Origin: Chloroflexi bacterium RBG_13_51_36
GTDB lineage: Bacteria; Chloroflexota; Dehalococcoidia; GIF9; AB-539-J10
Length of the DNA stretch: 64,000 nucleotides
Reading direction: 5' to 3'
Assembly (NCBI GenBank): GCA_001796515.1
Contig: MGMS01000014.1
Location: forward strand, 19,302-83,301
A model generated the notes under the pieces. That model worked only from the letters and a program-made list of their open reading frames with translations, was not told where the DNA came from and ran no database searches. Both the position numbers and the translations under genes were made by a program. This document shows, piece after piece, positions 8,589-16,031 of this stretch; within the stretch, counting starts at the first letter, position 1; the number at the start of each line of letters is the position of its first letter.

Positions 8589-9258
8589 AAGAAGGCACCC
8601 CCATTATTTTCTGCAGAGCTTCCTTGTCCGTAATTATTATGCGATGGCGGTCCAATTTTATCGCGCCCTCCTCCTCCAATGCCTTTAACGACCTACCCAC
8701 TACCTCGCGAGCAGTCCCTGCCATGGCTGCCATTTCCTGCTGTGTAAGCCGCGGGCCACGGCCCACCTCACCTCCCACGTGCTCAAAGAGTATCCTGGCC
8801 ACCCTGCTGATGACGTGCCTGAAAGACAGATCCTCAACCAGCGATACGAGCTGACGCACTCGCCTGGCCAACACATTGATTACGTTCAATGCTATCGGTG
8901 GATGGTTCCGGAAGATGGTTTCCATGTCATTTCTTTTTACCCCGTAAAGAAGAACAGGTCCCATAGCCCGAGCGCTGGCGGGATTTGGACCACCATCAAA
9001 GATAGGGACATCGTTGAAGGACTCCCCGGGACGCACAATGCTCAAGATCTGTTCCTTTCCTTCGGCCGAGGTCTTGAACACTTTCACCGCCCCTGAAGCC
9101 ACAAAATACAGATATGCGGCCGGCTCACCTTCAAACACAACCGTTTCAGCTCTGTCAATAGCCTTTTCAAAGATGAGTTTGCTGATTGACTCAAGCTCGA
9201 CAGAGCCAAGGCCGGAAAAGTATGGAATACCCTTCAAAAACTCCAACTGAACAGCCAT
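8587..9258 (-). CDS. Crp/Fnr family transcriptional regulator
   Basis: This 223-residue regulator has an N-terminal cyclic-nucleotide-type beta-barrel (about 1-115, with GEPAAYLYFVASGAVKVF and RPGESFNDVPIFDGG), a dimerisation helix, and a C-terminal winged helix. The recognition helix region LTQQEMAAMAGTAREVVGR carries the R-E-x3-R pattern of Crp, which reads GTGA. There are no cysteines, so it cannot be an iron-sulfur oxygen sensor like Fnr. The ligand is unknown. Three GTGAC-N4-GTCAC-like sites nearby fit its predicted specificity, one of them immediately downstream of the gene. Confidence 0.9.
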   Translation of the reverse strand: MAVQLEFLKGIPYFSGLGSVELESISKLIFEKAIDRAETVVFEGEPAAYLYFVASGAVKVFKTSAEGKEQILSIVRPGESFNDVPIFDGGPNPASARAMGPVLLYGVKRNDMETIFRNHPPIALNVINVLARRVRQLVSLVEDLSFRHVISRVARILFEHVGGEVGRGPRLTQQEMAAMAGTAREVVGRSLKALEEEGAIKLDRHRIIITDKEALQKIMGVPS

Positions 9259-9466
9259 GCATCATCTTCCCACGGTATGGCGAAATATGCCTGATTATAC
9301 GCCTGTTTTTCAAGCTCCACGACGCCGGTGGTTTCTAGTTCTTCAGTCTCCAATTATACAGTGCTCTTCGACATGTGTCAGGCAGACCGTTGGCGCTCGA
9401 TGGGCAAATAGCCCTGATTGGCTGACCTGTGTGCAGGGAATCTTGCCATTTCGCCAATCAAGCACA

Positions 9467-9967
9467 TTATCCTGTATTCTCCTTCAAGGCTTTCTTCACC
9501 ATATCCAGGATGATTTCCTCGTGTTGCGCGTGTTCTTCAATTGTCTGGGAAAGGCTGTCCATATTCTGCTGTATCATCGATTTCTTAGATAACAACTCAC
9601 GCTGCTCAAGCCTTTCCAACTCGATACCGGCCAGAGTTGTTTTGGCACCTGCGATTTGCTTTGATATTTCGTGATGTTCGTGCAAAACAGCTTTCATAAG
9701 AAACTCTCCAAACAGTGCAGGCAGAGCCTCTTCTTCGAAACCAAAGTGATTTCTTAGTCCTTCTTCCAGAAGGCTAATCGCCCGCAGCAGTCGATCCCGT
9801 CCCCCGATCAGAGCTGTAACTGAGGTGTGACTCCATTCAGCTTGTGTTTTCTGAAGGGTGAAAAGTGCTTCAATATCATTTACGGTATCTCCAGCAAGTT
9901 TGATGTGCCCCCTGATAGCGTGATGCTCCGAGATGATTCTTTCGACAACTGTCGAAGCGTCCCCCAT
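9467..9967 (-). CDS. Hemerythrin HHE domain protein
   Basis: This 166-residue four-helix protein belongs to the hemerythrin/HHE family, which binds a di-iron centre and can hold oxygen or nitric oxide. Candidate iron ligands are the His residues in SEHHAIRGH, the H-x3-E in NHFGFEEE, HEHHEIS and the late HAQHEE, in the expected order along the four helices. It starts with ATG after AAAGGAGGTATATC. The neighbours are redox and sulfur-relay genes, so oxygen or NO protection is a reasonable inference. Confidence 0.85.
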   Translation of the reverse strand: MGDASTVVERIISEHHAIRGHIKLAGDTVNDIEALFTLQKTQAEWSHTSVTALIGGRDRLLRAISLLEEGLRNHFGFEEEALPALFGEFLMKAVLHEHHEISKQIAGAKTTLAGIELERLEQRELLSKKSMIQQNMDSLSQTIEEHAQHEEIILDMVKKALKENTG

Positions 9968-10079
9968 GATATACCTCCTTTGTAGATAGTCTCAACAACA
10001 AACAACTCAGCCAGGCCAGCAATGTCCTCCTGCTTGGATACGAGAGGCTTAAGGCGCACTGAGCGGACTCATTCTTGAC

Positions 10080-10448
10080 CTAGAACCACATAGTCCCATC
10101 GGCATCGAGCACCAGGTCATTGAGTGTAGCAGCACCCACAACCTTGGCCTCTGGTATAAAGTCCCCTCTGTCGAGGCCAAGCAATTGGGTACTTTGTTCA
10201 CAGACCAACAATTTGACCCCGGCTTTTATTGCCTGGTCCATTACTTCCTTAACGGTGGGAAAGCTACCCTCTTTGACCGTCTCCGCCATGCCTTTTTTGA
10301 CCACCGTTATGCCCAGACCCAAGAAATAGATGGTAGCATCTATGTCCATTGCCTTGGCCGTCATGCCCAAGACAAACGGTGAGTAAAGACGCTTCGGTGT
10401 ATCGACACCACTTGTTTGAACGTAAAGGATATGTTTTTTCTTTGCCAT
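10080..10448 (-). CDS. DsrE family sulfur-relay protein
   Basis: This 122-residue protein belongs to the DsrE/DsrF-like family, whose members pass persulfide sulfur between carriers. It has the alternating strand-helix pattern of the fold: ILYVQTSGVDTPKRLYSP, ATIYFLGLGITVVKKG, and KLLVCEQSTQLLGL, where the cysteine is the candidate sulfur carrier. A strong AGGAGG precedes the start. It is followed upstream by a TusA gene 10 nt away in the same operon, which strongly supports a sulfur-transfer role. Confidence 0.88.
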   Translation of the reverse strand: MAKKKHILYVQTSGVDTPKRLYSPFVLGMTAKAMDIDATIYFLGLGITVVKKGMAETVKEGSFPTVKEVMDQAIKAGVKLLVCEQSTQLLGLDRGDFIPEAKVVGAATLNDLVLDADGTMWF

Positions 10449-10458
10449 AGTTAACCTC

Positions 10459-10710
10459 CTATCTTGTCTTTTTGATAAGAAATTTCATACCTTCGTTAGT
10501 TTTCTCTATGTCAAGTATTTTCTGCCCGGTCCGCTTTGCCCAAGCCTTGAGATCCTCCTCGGCAGCGGGATCATCCGCCAACACCTCCAAGGTCTGGCCA
10601 ACAGCGAGCTTATCCACCTCCTCCTTAGTTCGTATAACCGGCATTGGACAGTAAAGACCTATGCAGTCCAAGATTTGATGAGCCCGGTTCGGTGAACTAG
10701 AGTCTGCCAC
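10459..10710 (-). CDS. TusA family sulfurtransferase
   Basis: This 83-residue protein has the TusA/SirA signature: D-x-I-G-L-Y-C-P-M-P near residues 15-24, whose cysteine carries persulfide sulfur. The rest matches a two-layer alpha/beta sandwich (QTLEVLADDPAAEEDLKAW). It starts with GTG after AGGAGGTCCAAACT. It is next to DsrE and close to IscU/IscS, so it probably delivers or receives sulfur for Fe-S assembly, tRNA thiolation or dissimilatory sulfur metabolism. Confidence 0.9.
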   Translation of the reverse strand: MADSSSPNRAHQILDCIGLYCPMPVIRTKEEVDKLAVGQTLEVLADDPAAEEDLKAWAKRTGQKILDIEKTNEGMKFLIKKTR

Positions 10711-10752
10711 AGTTTGGACCTCCTACAGTCATGATCTCCACTCCAAGTGACA

Positions 10753-10941
10753 CTAGCCCTTAATCTCAGCCCCACAATGAGGACACACCCTATTATCACG
10801 GGGCAAAGGCTTTCGGCACTTGGGGCAGTAGAATATGGTAACGTGGCAAGCCTGGCAGTAGGGGAGATCCGCCTTCATTATCTCCTGGTCACAGTAGGGA
10901 CAAGAAATATGCTTCTTTTTGCCTTTTTGCTCTGTCGTCAC
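10753..10941 (-). CDS. Double zinc-ribbon small protein
   Basis: This 62-residue protein has three CxxC pairs (CPYCDQ, CQACH/CPKC and CPHCG), typical of one or two zinc ribbons, after a lysine-rich start. It starts with GTG overlapping the IscU stop codon by 4 nt (GTGA), so it is translationally coupled to the Fe-S operon. Function is unknown; zinc ribbons of this size usually bind metal, nucleic acid or protein. Confidence 0.7.
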   Translation of the reverse strand: MTTEQKGKKKHISCPYCDQEIMKADLPYCQACHVTIFYCPKCRKPLPRDNRVCPHCGAEIKG

Positions 10942-11327
10942 TTCTTTCCTCCTTTTTTCTTCTTGCTCAGGTAATTTTCTATGGCTTTGTTCAAAGCTTG
11001 GGCGCCCAGATTGGAGCAGTGAAATTTCTGCTTGGGTAATCCCTCTAGCTCATCAGCCACTGAGCGGGGAGTGATTTTCATCGCCTCCTCCAGTGTTTTG
11101 CCTTTAGCCATCTCGCTCACCATACTGGAAACAGCGATAGCTGCACCACAACCAAAGGTCTTGAATTTTACATCCTCAAGGCGATTGTCCTTGACCTTGA
11201 TGTAGAAGGTCATCATATCCCCGCATACCGGATTACCTACCTCGCCGACTCCATCGGGGTTTTCAATCTCCCCGACGTTGCGGGGATTCGTGAAGTGGTC
11301 CATCACCTTCTTACTATAGACTGGCAT
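10938..11327 (-). CDS. iscU: IscU/NifU-like Fe-S cluster assembly scaffold
   Basis: This 129-residue protein is the U-type scaffold on which 2Fe-2S and 4Fe-4S clusters are built. The three ligand cysteines are in GNPVCGDMMTF, FKTFGCGAAIAVSS and KFHCSNLGAQAL. MPVYSKKVMDHFTNPRNVGE is the family start, so 11327 is chosen; it has GGAGG about 8 nt upstream, whereas the frame to 11399 does not match the family. The gene follows iscS with a one-nucleotide gap. Loss of the PLP lysine in the partner IscS makes the sulfur source uncertain. Confidence 0.93.
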   Translation of the reverse strand: MPVYSKKVMDHFTNPRNVGEIENPDGVGEVGNPVCGDMMTFYIKVKDNRLEDVKFKTFGCGAAIAVSSMVSEMAKGKTLEEAMKITPRSVADELEGLPKQKFHCSNLGAQALNKAIENYLSKKKKGGKK

Positions 11328-11328
11328 A

Positions 11329-12516
11329 TCACTTGCCTCCTTTAACTGTCTTGCTAAACTTGGCGTAAAGCGGCGACATCTGCCGCAGCCTGTCAACAAT
11401 AGGCGGCATAGCCTCCAGAACGTAATCTATATCTTCGCTGATGTTATCTATGCCAAGCGTGAATAGGATAGAGCCCTGGGCTATTTCGTGAGATAGTCCC
11501 ATGGCGATGAGCACATGCGATGCTTTAAGTGCCCTGGAGGTACACGCCGACCCGCTGGACACAGCAATCCCCTTGCTGTTCAATAGCATGAGCATGGATT
11601 CGCCTTCAATAAATTCCACACAGAAGCTGGCATGTCCGGGCAAGCGGTTCTCCGGGTGTCCAGTGACGACCACACGTTCGATTCCGCCGGGTAGCTCCTT
11701 GAGCAGACGGTTCCGCAGCGGTGCTAACCGCTTCATCCGGTCTGCCATCTGAACCCGAGCCAGTTCTGCCGCTTTTCCCAGACCCACAATAGCCGGGATA
11801 TTCTCGGTACCGGCGCGGCGACCTTCTTCCTGGATACCGCCGTCGAGAAGCGGCATAATCCGCACTCCTTTTCTTACCCACAGTGCCCCAGTCCCCTTGG
11901 GGCCATAGAACTGGTTCCCAGCCATGCTCAAGGCATCTACTCCCAGTTCCGCCACGTTAACGGGTATTGTGCCCGCTGTGGCCACGGCATCAGTATGAAA
12001 GGGAATGTTCCGCTCCCTGGTCATCCTGGTTAGCTCCTCGATGGGTTCGATAGTCCCCACTTCACCATTGGCATGCATGATGGATACCAACACCGTGTCC
12101 TTTCTGAGACTGCGGAGCAGGTCATCCGGGTTAACCACGCCATACTTGTCCACTGCGATTTCGCTAACCTCGAAGCCCCACTTTTCAAGTGTTCTTGCCG
12201 AGTGCAGTACCGAGAAATGCTCAATGGCAGAAATTACTACGTGCTTGCCCTTGTTTTGCTGGGCCAGCGCCAGCCCTTTGACAGCAAAATTATTGCTTTC
12301 GGTCCCGCTGCCGGTGAAGATTATTTCATCAGCATTCGCCCCGATAAGTGCAGCCACCTGTTTGCGAGCAGACTCAAGAGCCTCCCGGGCACCGTCTCCC
12401 CAGTCGTGGAGCGATGACGGATTACCAAATATATCACCCAGGTAAGGCATCATCGCTTCACGCACTTCGGGAAGAAGCGGTGTCGCGGCTGCGTTGTCTA
12501 GATAGACCTTTCTCAC
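11329..12516 (-). CDS. IscS/NifS-like protein lacking the PLP lysine
   Basis: This 395-residue protein is a class V aminotransferase-fold cysteine desulfurase homologue. The active loop with Cys325 ([16 protein letters not shown]) and His100 are present. However, the segment that normally reads SxHKFYGPKG is [12 protein letters not shown], so the PLP-binding lysine is Gln202. The helix HTDAVATAG also lacks the usual PLP-contacting glutamine after Asp176. It may therefore not bind PLP covalently. From memory, an archaeal IscS (Archaeoglobus) that lacks this lysine still forms an IscS-IscU complex. It starts with GTG after GAGAGG. Confidence 0.9.
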   Translation of the reverse strand: MRKVYLDNAAATPLLPEVREAMMPYLGDIFGNPSSLHDWGDGAREALESARKQVAALIGANADEIIFTGSGTESNNFAVKGLALAQQNKGKHVVISAIEHFSVLHSARTLEKWGFEVSEIAVDKYGVVNPDDLLRSLRKDTVLVSIMHANGEVGTIEPIEELTRMTRERNIPFHTDAVATAGTIPVNVAELGVDALSMAGNQFYGPKGTGALWVRKGVRIMPLLDGGIQEEGRRAGTENIPAIVGLGKAAELARVQMADRMKRLAPLRNRLLKELPGGIERVVVTGHPENRLPGHASFCVEFIEGESMLMLLNSKGIAVSSGSACTSRALKASHVLIAMGLSHEIAQGSILFTLGIDNISEDIDYVLEAMPPIVDRLRQMSPLYAKFSKTVKGGK

Positions 12517-12547
12517 GTTGACACCTCTCTAACGTAGATTTCCAGGC

Positions 12548-12757
12548 TCAGGGATATAGCTGATTACCATCACCATCCTCAAGGATGATAGCGTTCTGAG
12601 GACAGCTTTTGGCCGCCTCCATCAAAGTCTCCTCATCAACAGAGCCGGGGTCAAGAACTACAACCTTGTTTTGGTCATCAAGTTCGAAAACCGTGGGGGC
12701 GATGACCACGCAATTACCGACTCCGATACACAATTCTCTATCTACCTTTACCGTCAT
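12548..12757 (-). CDS. Single-cluster ferredoxin (3Fe-4S or 4Fe-4S)
   Basis: This 69-residue ferredoxin has the motif CIGVGNC (C-x5-C) followed by KSCPQNAI, the pattern of single-cluster ferredoxins that often carry a 3Fe-4S centre. There is no second cluster motif. It heads the minus-strand block that continues with iscS and iscU and is placed directly downstream of copy E of the conserved promoter element, so it and possibly the isc genes are under that control. Confidence 0.88.
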   Translation of the reverse strand: MTVKVDRELCIGVGNCVVIAPTVFELDDQNKVVVLDPGSVDEETLMEAAKSCPQNAIILEDGDGNQLYP

Positions 12758-12830
12758 TTCTGGACCTACCGGTCTATTTGTTGGTGGTCGAGAGTCCGAC
12801 CAGAACTCTCATCTATATAAGTTACTCATT

Positions 12831-12903
12831 AGTTTAGTTGCCGGATGATGGAAAAGTCATAAAATGAAGGCAACAAAAGTTACAAAGTTATATCATTTTT
12901 GTC
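12831..12903 (-). promoter_or_regulatory. Copy E of the conserved promoter element (ferredoxin)
   Basis: Read on the minus strand, AATGATATAACTTTGTAAC precedes TTTTATGACTTT. ATGACT (12855-12860) is exactly 18 bp from TAAACT (12831-12836), with the start codon about 75 nt further on. Confidence 0.75.
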
Positions 12904-12915
12904 AATCAACTCCTA

Positions 12916-13097
12916 TCAAAGCGCACACATCTCTTCAGCTACACCAGCTGCAAAATGTGCTCCCAGCTTCGTTCCACTACTCCTCCATGCAATTACCTTC
13001 GCTAAGCTGCCCACTCCAGTCAGAGCATTGATCATATCACGGGGAACCAGGCAACCTTCAATTTATCCAGAATTCTAATCTGCCCATCACCTCCTTT
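12916..13097 (-). pseudogene. Possible decayed small gene with its own ribosome site
   Basis: A perfect AAAGGAGGTG (13088-13097) is followed at once by ATG (13087), but that frame stops after nine codons. One base out of frame, an uninterrupted 48-codon reading frame runs to 12916, with a non-random sequence (VPRDMINALTGVGSLAKVI, then GAHFAAGVAEEMCAL). It could be a small gene broken by a one-base change. I do not recognise the family. It lies behind a Crp-like promoter, which supports its having once been expressed. Confidence 0.3.
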
Positions 13098-13108
13098 GTC
13101 ATGATACA

Positions 13109-13150
13109 ATCCTACATTCAAAGACAGCCTTCGTCTGTGACTTTCGTCAC
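13109..13150 (-). promoter_or_regulatory. Leftward promoter with a perfect Crp-type palindrome
   Basis: GTGACTTTCGTCAC (13137-13150) is a perfect GTGAC-N4-GTCAC inverted repeat. It is 22 bp from TAGGAT (13109-13114) on the minus strand, the same spacing as at the sigma factor promoter. It faces the ribosome site at 13088. Confidence 0.6.
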
Positions 13151-13164
13151 CGTCGGCACACCTG

Positions 13165-13233
13165 CAAATGTCATAGTTTTGTAACATTTTGCATCGGTAT
13201 TTTATGACTTCTCCATAGCAGGCACACTATAAT
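13165..13233 (+). promoter_or_regulatory. Copy B of the conserved promoter element (DUF488)
   Basis: AATGTCATAGTTTTGTAAC is followed by TTTTATGACTTC. ATGACT (13204-13209) is 18 bp from a perfect TATAAT (13228-13233). It is oriented toward the DUF488 gene and lies back to back with the Crp-type promoter. Confidence 0.8.
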
Positions 13234-13315
13234 TCCAATTGGAGTTGGTGCACGGCGCCAGATTGTGCCCAGTGACTTCGTTTAGGTCTGGAAAGTGGTT
13301 TGAAGTGAGGAAACA

Positions 13316-13668
13316 ATGATTCATACAAAGCGCGTTTACGAGCCCGCTGAACCAAAAGATGAGACCCGGATACTCGTAGACCGATTGTGCCGCGGGGCAT
13401 CGATAAGAAGAAACTGAGGCTGGATTTCTGGTACAAAGATGTGGCGCCCAGCAGTCAGCTAAGGAAGTGGTTCAATCATGATCCTGCCAAGTGGGACGAA
13501 TTCAGAAGGCAGTATTTTGCTGAGCTGGATAGTGGTCCGGCAGCATTGGGCCGTCTCGCGGAGTCGGCACGTAGCGGTAATGTGACACTGTTACATAGTG
13601 CCAGGGATGAGGGACATAACAGTGCAGAAGCGCTACGAGATTACCTCGAGTCAGAGCTCCAGGAGTAA
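13316..13668 (+). pseudogene. DUF488 family gene with a one-base frameshift
   Basis: The ATG at 13316 (GAGG upstream) opens a frame encoding MIHTKRVYEPAEPKDETRI and LVDRL, which is the N-terminus of the DUF488 family. That frame ends shortly after. The rest of the family, PRGIDKKKLRLDFW, KDVAPSSQLRKWF and NHDPAKWDEFRRQYF, continues in another frame from about 13387. The break falls near 13389, where the family reads DRLWPRG; one missing G in TTGTG-CCGCGG would explain it. This is either a real pseudogene or a sequencing error. DUF488 function is unsettled. Confidence 0.8.
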
Positions 13669-13811
13669 GAGCCGGTGATTAAGGACAGATTTCCAAAGAA
13701 TAAGAGGGTGTGGGGTCTAGGATGGGAATTGCATGAAAGACAGAGATATGGATGTGAAGTCTCATATCTAGTGCGATTCAGCATATCATAAAACAGAGGA
13801 GGTGAAGAAAT

Positions 13812-14567
13812 ATGAGGGTAGGCGGCAAAACAGCAATTGTGACCGGGGCTCGGAGAGGAATAGGACGGGCTATTGCGTTAGCTCTGGCCAGAGAAGGTGC
13901 CAACGTAGTTGTGGGTGACATAGGCCGAGAAGATTGTCAGAAGGTTGTTGATGAGATAAAAGGGCTGGGGAGAAGAGGGCTGGCACTCAAGTGTGACGTC
14001 AGTTCCACCGACGACGTCGAGGATATGGTCAGGAGAACAGTGGCAGAGTTTGGTAGAGTTGACATCTTGGTGAACAACGCGGGAATCATAAGTTACAAGC
14101 CGTTCCTGGAGCTCACGGATGAAGATTGGGATAAGACCTTAAATGTAAATCTCAAGGGCCAGTTTCTCTGTGCCCGGGCTGCGGCCAGAGACATGGTCAA
14201 GAACAAGTGGGGGCGCATTATCAACATCGCCTCAATCTCCTCCGGAGGATGTGGCATTGCCTTTCCTCTGATAGCTCACTACACGGCATCAAAAGGTGGC
14301 GTTGTAGCTCTCACCGAGGCACTCGCACTGGAGCTTACTCCCCAAGGCATAAATGTGAACGCGATTTGCCCCGGGGCGATAGATACCGACATGGCTAAAG
14401 GAGTCAAGGAAAGCGGTCAACTGGCGCAGGTGCTGACAAGAATTCCGAAGGGAAGACTAGGACAACCGGAGGAAATTGCCAGGCTTGTCGTTTTTTTGGC
14501 ATCTGAGGAGTCTGATTACATGAGCGGGTCCGCCATTGTTATTGACGGTGGGTGGCTGACAACATAG
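13812..14567 (+). CDS. Short-chain dehydrogenase/reductase (FabG-like)
   Basis: This 251-residue NAD(P)-dependent oxidoreductase has the Rossmann motif TGARRGIGRAIA near residues 10-21, NNAG at about residue 90, the catalytic serine in NIASISSGG and the Tyr-Lys pair in HYTASKGG. The C-terminus ESDYMSGSAIVIDGGW is typical of FabG-like enzymes. AGGAGGTGAAGAAAT precedes the ATG. The substrate cannot be deduced. It stands upstream of, and about 50 nt from, the lactamase-rhodanese gene. Confidence 0.88.
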   Translation: MRVGGKTAIVTGARRGIGRAIALALAREGANVVVGDIGREDCQKVVDEIKGLGRRGLALKCDVSSTDDVEDMVRRTVAEFGRVDILVNNAGIISYKPFLELTDEDWDKTLNVNLKGQFLCARAAARDMVKNKWGRIINIASISSGGCGIAFPLIAHYTASKGGVVALTEALALELTPQGINVNAICPGAIDTDMAKGVKESGQLAQVLTRIPKGRLGQPEEIARLVVFLASEESDYMSGSAIVIDGGWLTT

Positions 14568-14620
14568 TCTATTGACAATTGTAGGCCTCACAACTAGAAG
14601 AAGGAGAGTATCGGTATTCG

Positions 14621-16009
14621 ATGATATTCGAGCGGATTAAATCGGCGGGCATAGCTCACAATTCCTACATTATCGGGTCTGGCAGCGATGCTGCAGTGAT
14701 TGACCCGCGCCGTGATTGCCAGATTTACGTAGACTATGCTCAAGAAAAGGGGCTGAAAATCAAGTATATCTTTGAGACCCACCGCAATGAAGACTATGTA
14801 ATCGGCTCCGTCGAGCTGAATACTATCACCGGGGCTGAAATCCACCATGGACCGGGAATTGATTGGAAATACGGCAATACACTAGGGGACGGACAGCAAT
14901 TCCGTATAGGTTCTCTCAGGCTGACCACCATCCACACCCCAGGTCACACTGACGAGAGCATCTCCTACAAGGTGGCCGATCTGGCTACTGGTGAGGCCCC
15001 GGTACTGGTCTTCACCGGCGATGCCCTGTTTGTGGGTGACGTGGGACGAACTGACCTCTATGGCCCGAAAGAGGCATCAAGACTGGCATCAAATCTTTAC
15101 GACAGTATTTTCAATAAGCTTCTACCGCTGGGTGACGGTATCATCCTTTGTCCGGCTCATGGTGGTGGCTCAGTCTGCGGATTGCATATTGCTAACCGGG
15201 ATGAAAGCACCATCGGCATAGAGAGAATTCAGAACCCGGCACTTCAGATGAAGGATAAACACGAGTTTGTAAAGCACAAGTTAGCTGAGAAGCCGGAAAT
15301 GCCGCATTACTTTCGCCAGATGGAGATATACAACCTGGAGGGTCCGCCACTCCTGGGGTGTCTGCCGCTGCCATCCCCGCTTACCCCGGCTGAATTCAAA
15401 CAGGAAATAGACAAGGGGGCAGTAGTAGTTGATACTAGTGAACCAGCCGCTTTCGGCGGGGCTCACATCAAAGGTGCTTACAGCATCTGGCTGGAAGGAC
15501 TCCCTATCTTCGGCGGCTGGGTGCTACCCTACGACAAACCCATATTGCTCGTTCTGGAAGACCAGTCTCACCTGGAAAGAGCCGTGCGTTACCTGATACG
15601 GGCCGGCTATGATCAAATTGTTGGCTATCTCAGGCACGGTACCGAGGGCTGGTACAACGCTGGCTTCCCCACTGAAAGCCTGCCACTGCTCTCGGTACAC
15701 CAGCTCAAAAGCAGGCTTGACCGGCGTGAAGAGCTGGTGGTACTGGATACTCGGGGGCAGGACGAATGGGAATCAGGACACATAGCAGGTGCTCTTCACA
15801 TCTATGTTGGGTACCTTGAGCAGAGACTGGCAGAGGTCCCCAAAGGTAAACCGATAGCAGTAATCTGCAATGTGGGACACCGTGCCGGACTTGGTGCGAG
15901 CATCTTGCTCCGCGCTGGTTGTCCAAGCGTTCACAACGTCCTCGGTAGTGTGAAGGCATGGATAGCGGCTGGTTTTCCTGTTACCACTGACGAAGCTTCT
16001 GAGCAGTAG
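14621..16009 (+). CDS. Metallo-beta-lactamase fold and two rhodanese domains, persulfide dioxygenase-like
   Basis: This 462-residue protein resembles ETHE1/CstB-type persulfide enzymes. Residues 1 to about 240 form a lactamase fold, with HTPGHTDES, FTGDALFVGDVGRTDL and CPAHGGGS. It is followed by two rhodanese domains, about 255-350 and 360-455. The canonical HxHxDH metal motif is instead THRNEDY, so two metal-ligand histidines are replaced. The second rhodanese loop reads CNVGHRAG with a cysteine in the active position; the first lacks it. It is followed by a flavin disulfide reductase 22 nt away, suggesting a sulfane-sulfur operon. Confidence 0.8.
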   Translation: MIFERIKSAGIAHNSYIIGSGSDAAVIDPRRDCQIYVDYAQEKGLKIKYIFETHRNEDYVIGSVELNTITGAEIHHGPGIDWKYGNTLGDGQQFRIGSLRLTTIHTPGHTDESISYKVADLATGEAPVLVFTGDALFVGDVGRTDLYGPKEASRLASNLYDSIFNKLLPLGDGIILCPAHGGGSVCGLHIANRDESTIGIERIQNPALQMKDKHEFVKHKLAEKPEMPHYFRQMEIYNLEGPPLLGCLPLPSPLTPAEFKQEIDKGAVVVDTSEPAAFGGAHIKGAYSIWLEGLPIFGGWVLPYDKPILLVLEDQSHLERAVRYLIRAGYDQIVGYLRHGTEGWYNAGFPTESLPLLSVHQLKSRLDRREELVVLDTRGQDEWESGHIAGALHIYVGYLEQRLAEVPKGKPIAVICNVGHRAGLGASILLRAGCPSVHNVLGSVKAWIAAGFPVTTDEASEQ

Positions 16010-16031
16010 GCAAATGGAGGTCGAAGAGAGT

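Noticed and set aside
12609..12848. Plus-strand 79-codon frame over the ferredoxin gene and its promoter
   Set aside because: It is opposite a conserved ferredoxin and runs through the copy E promoter element.
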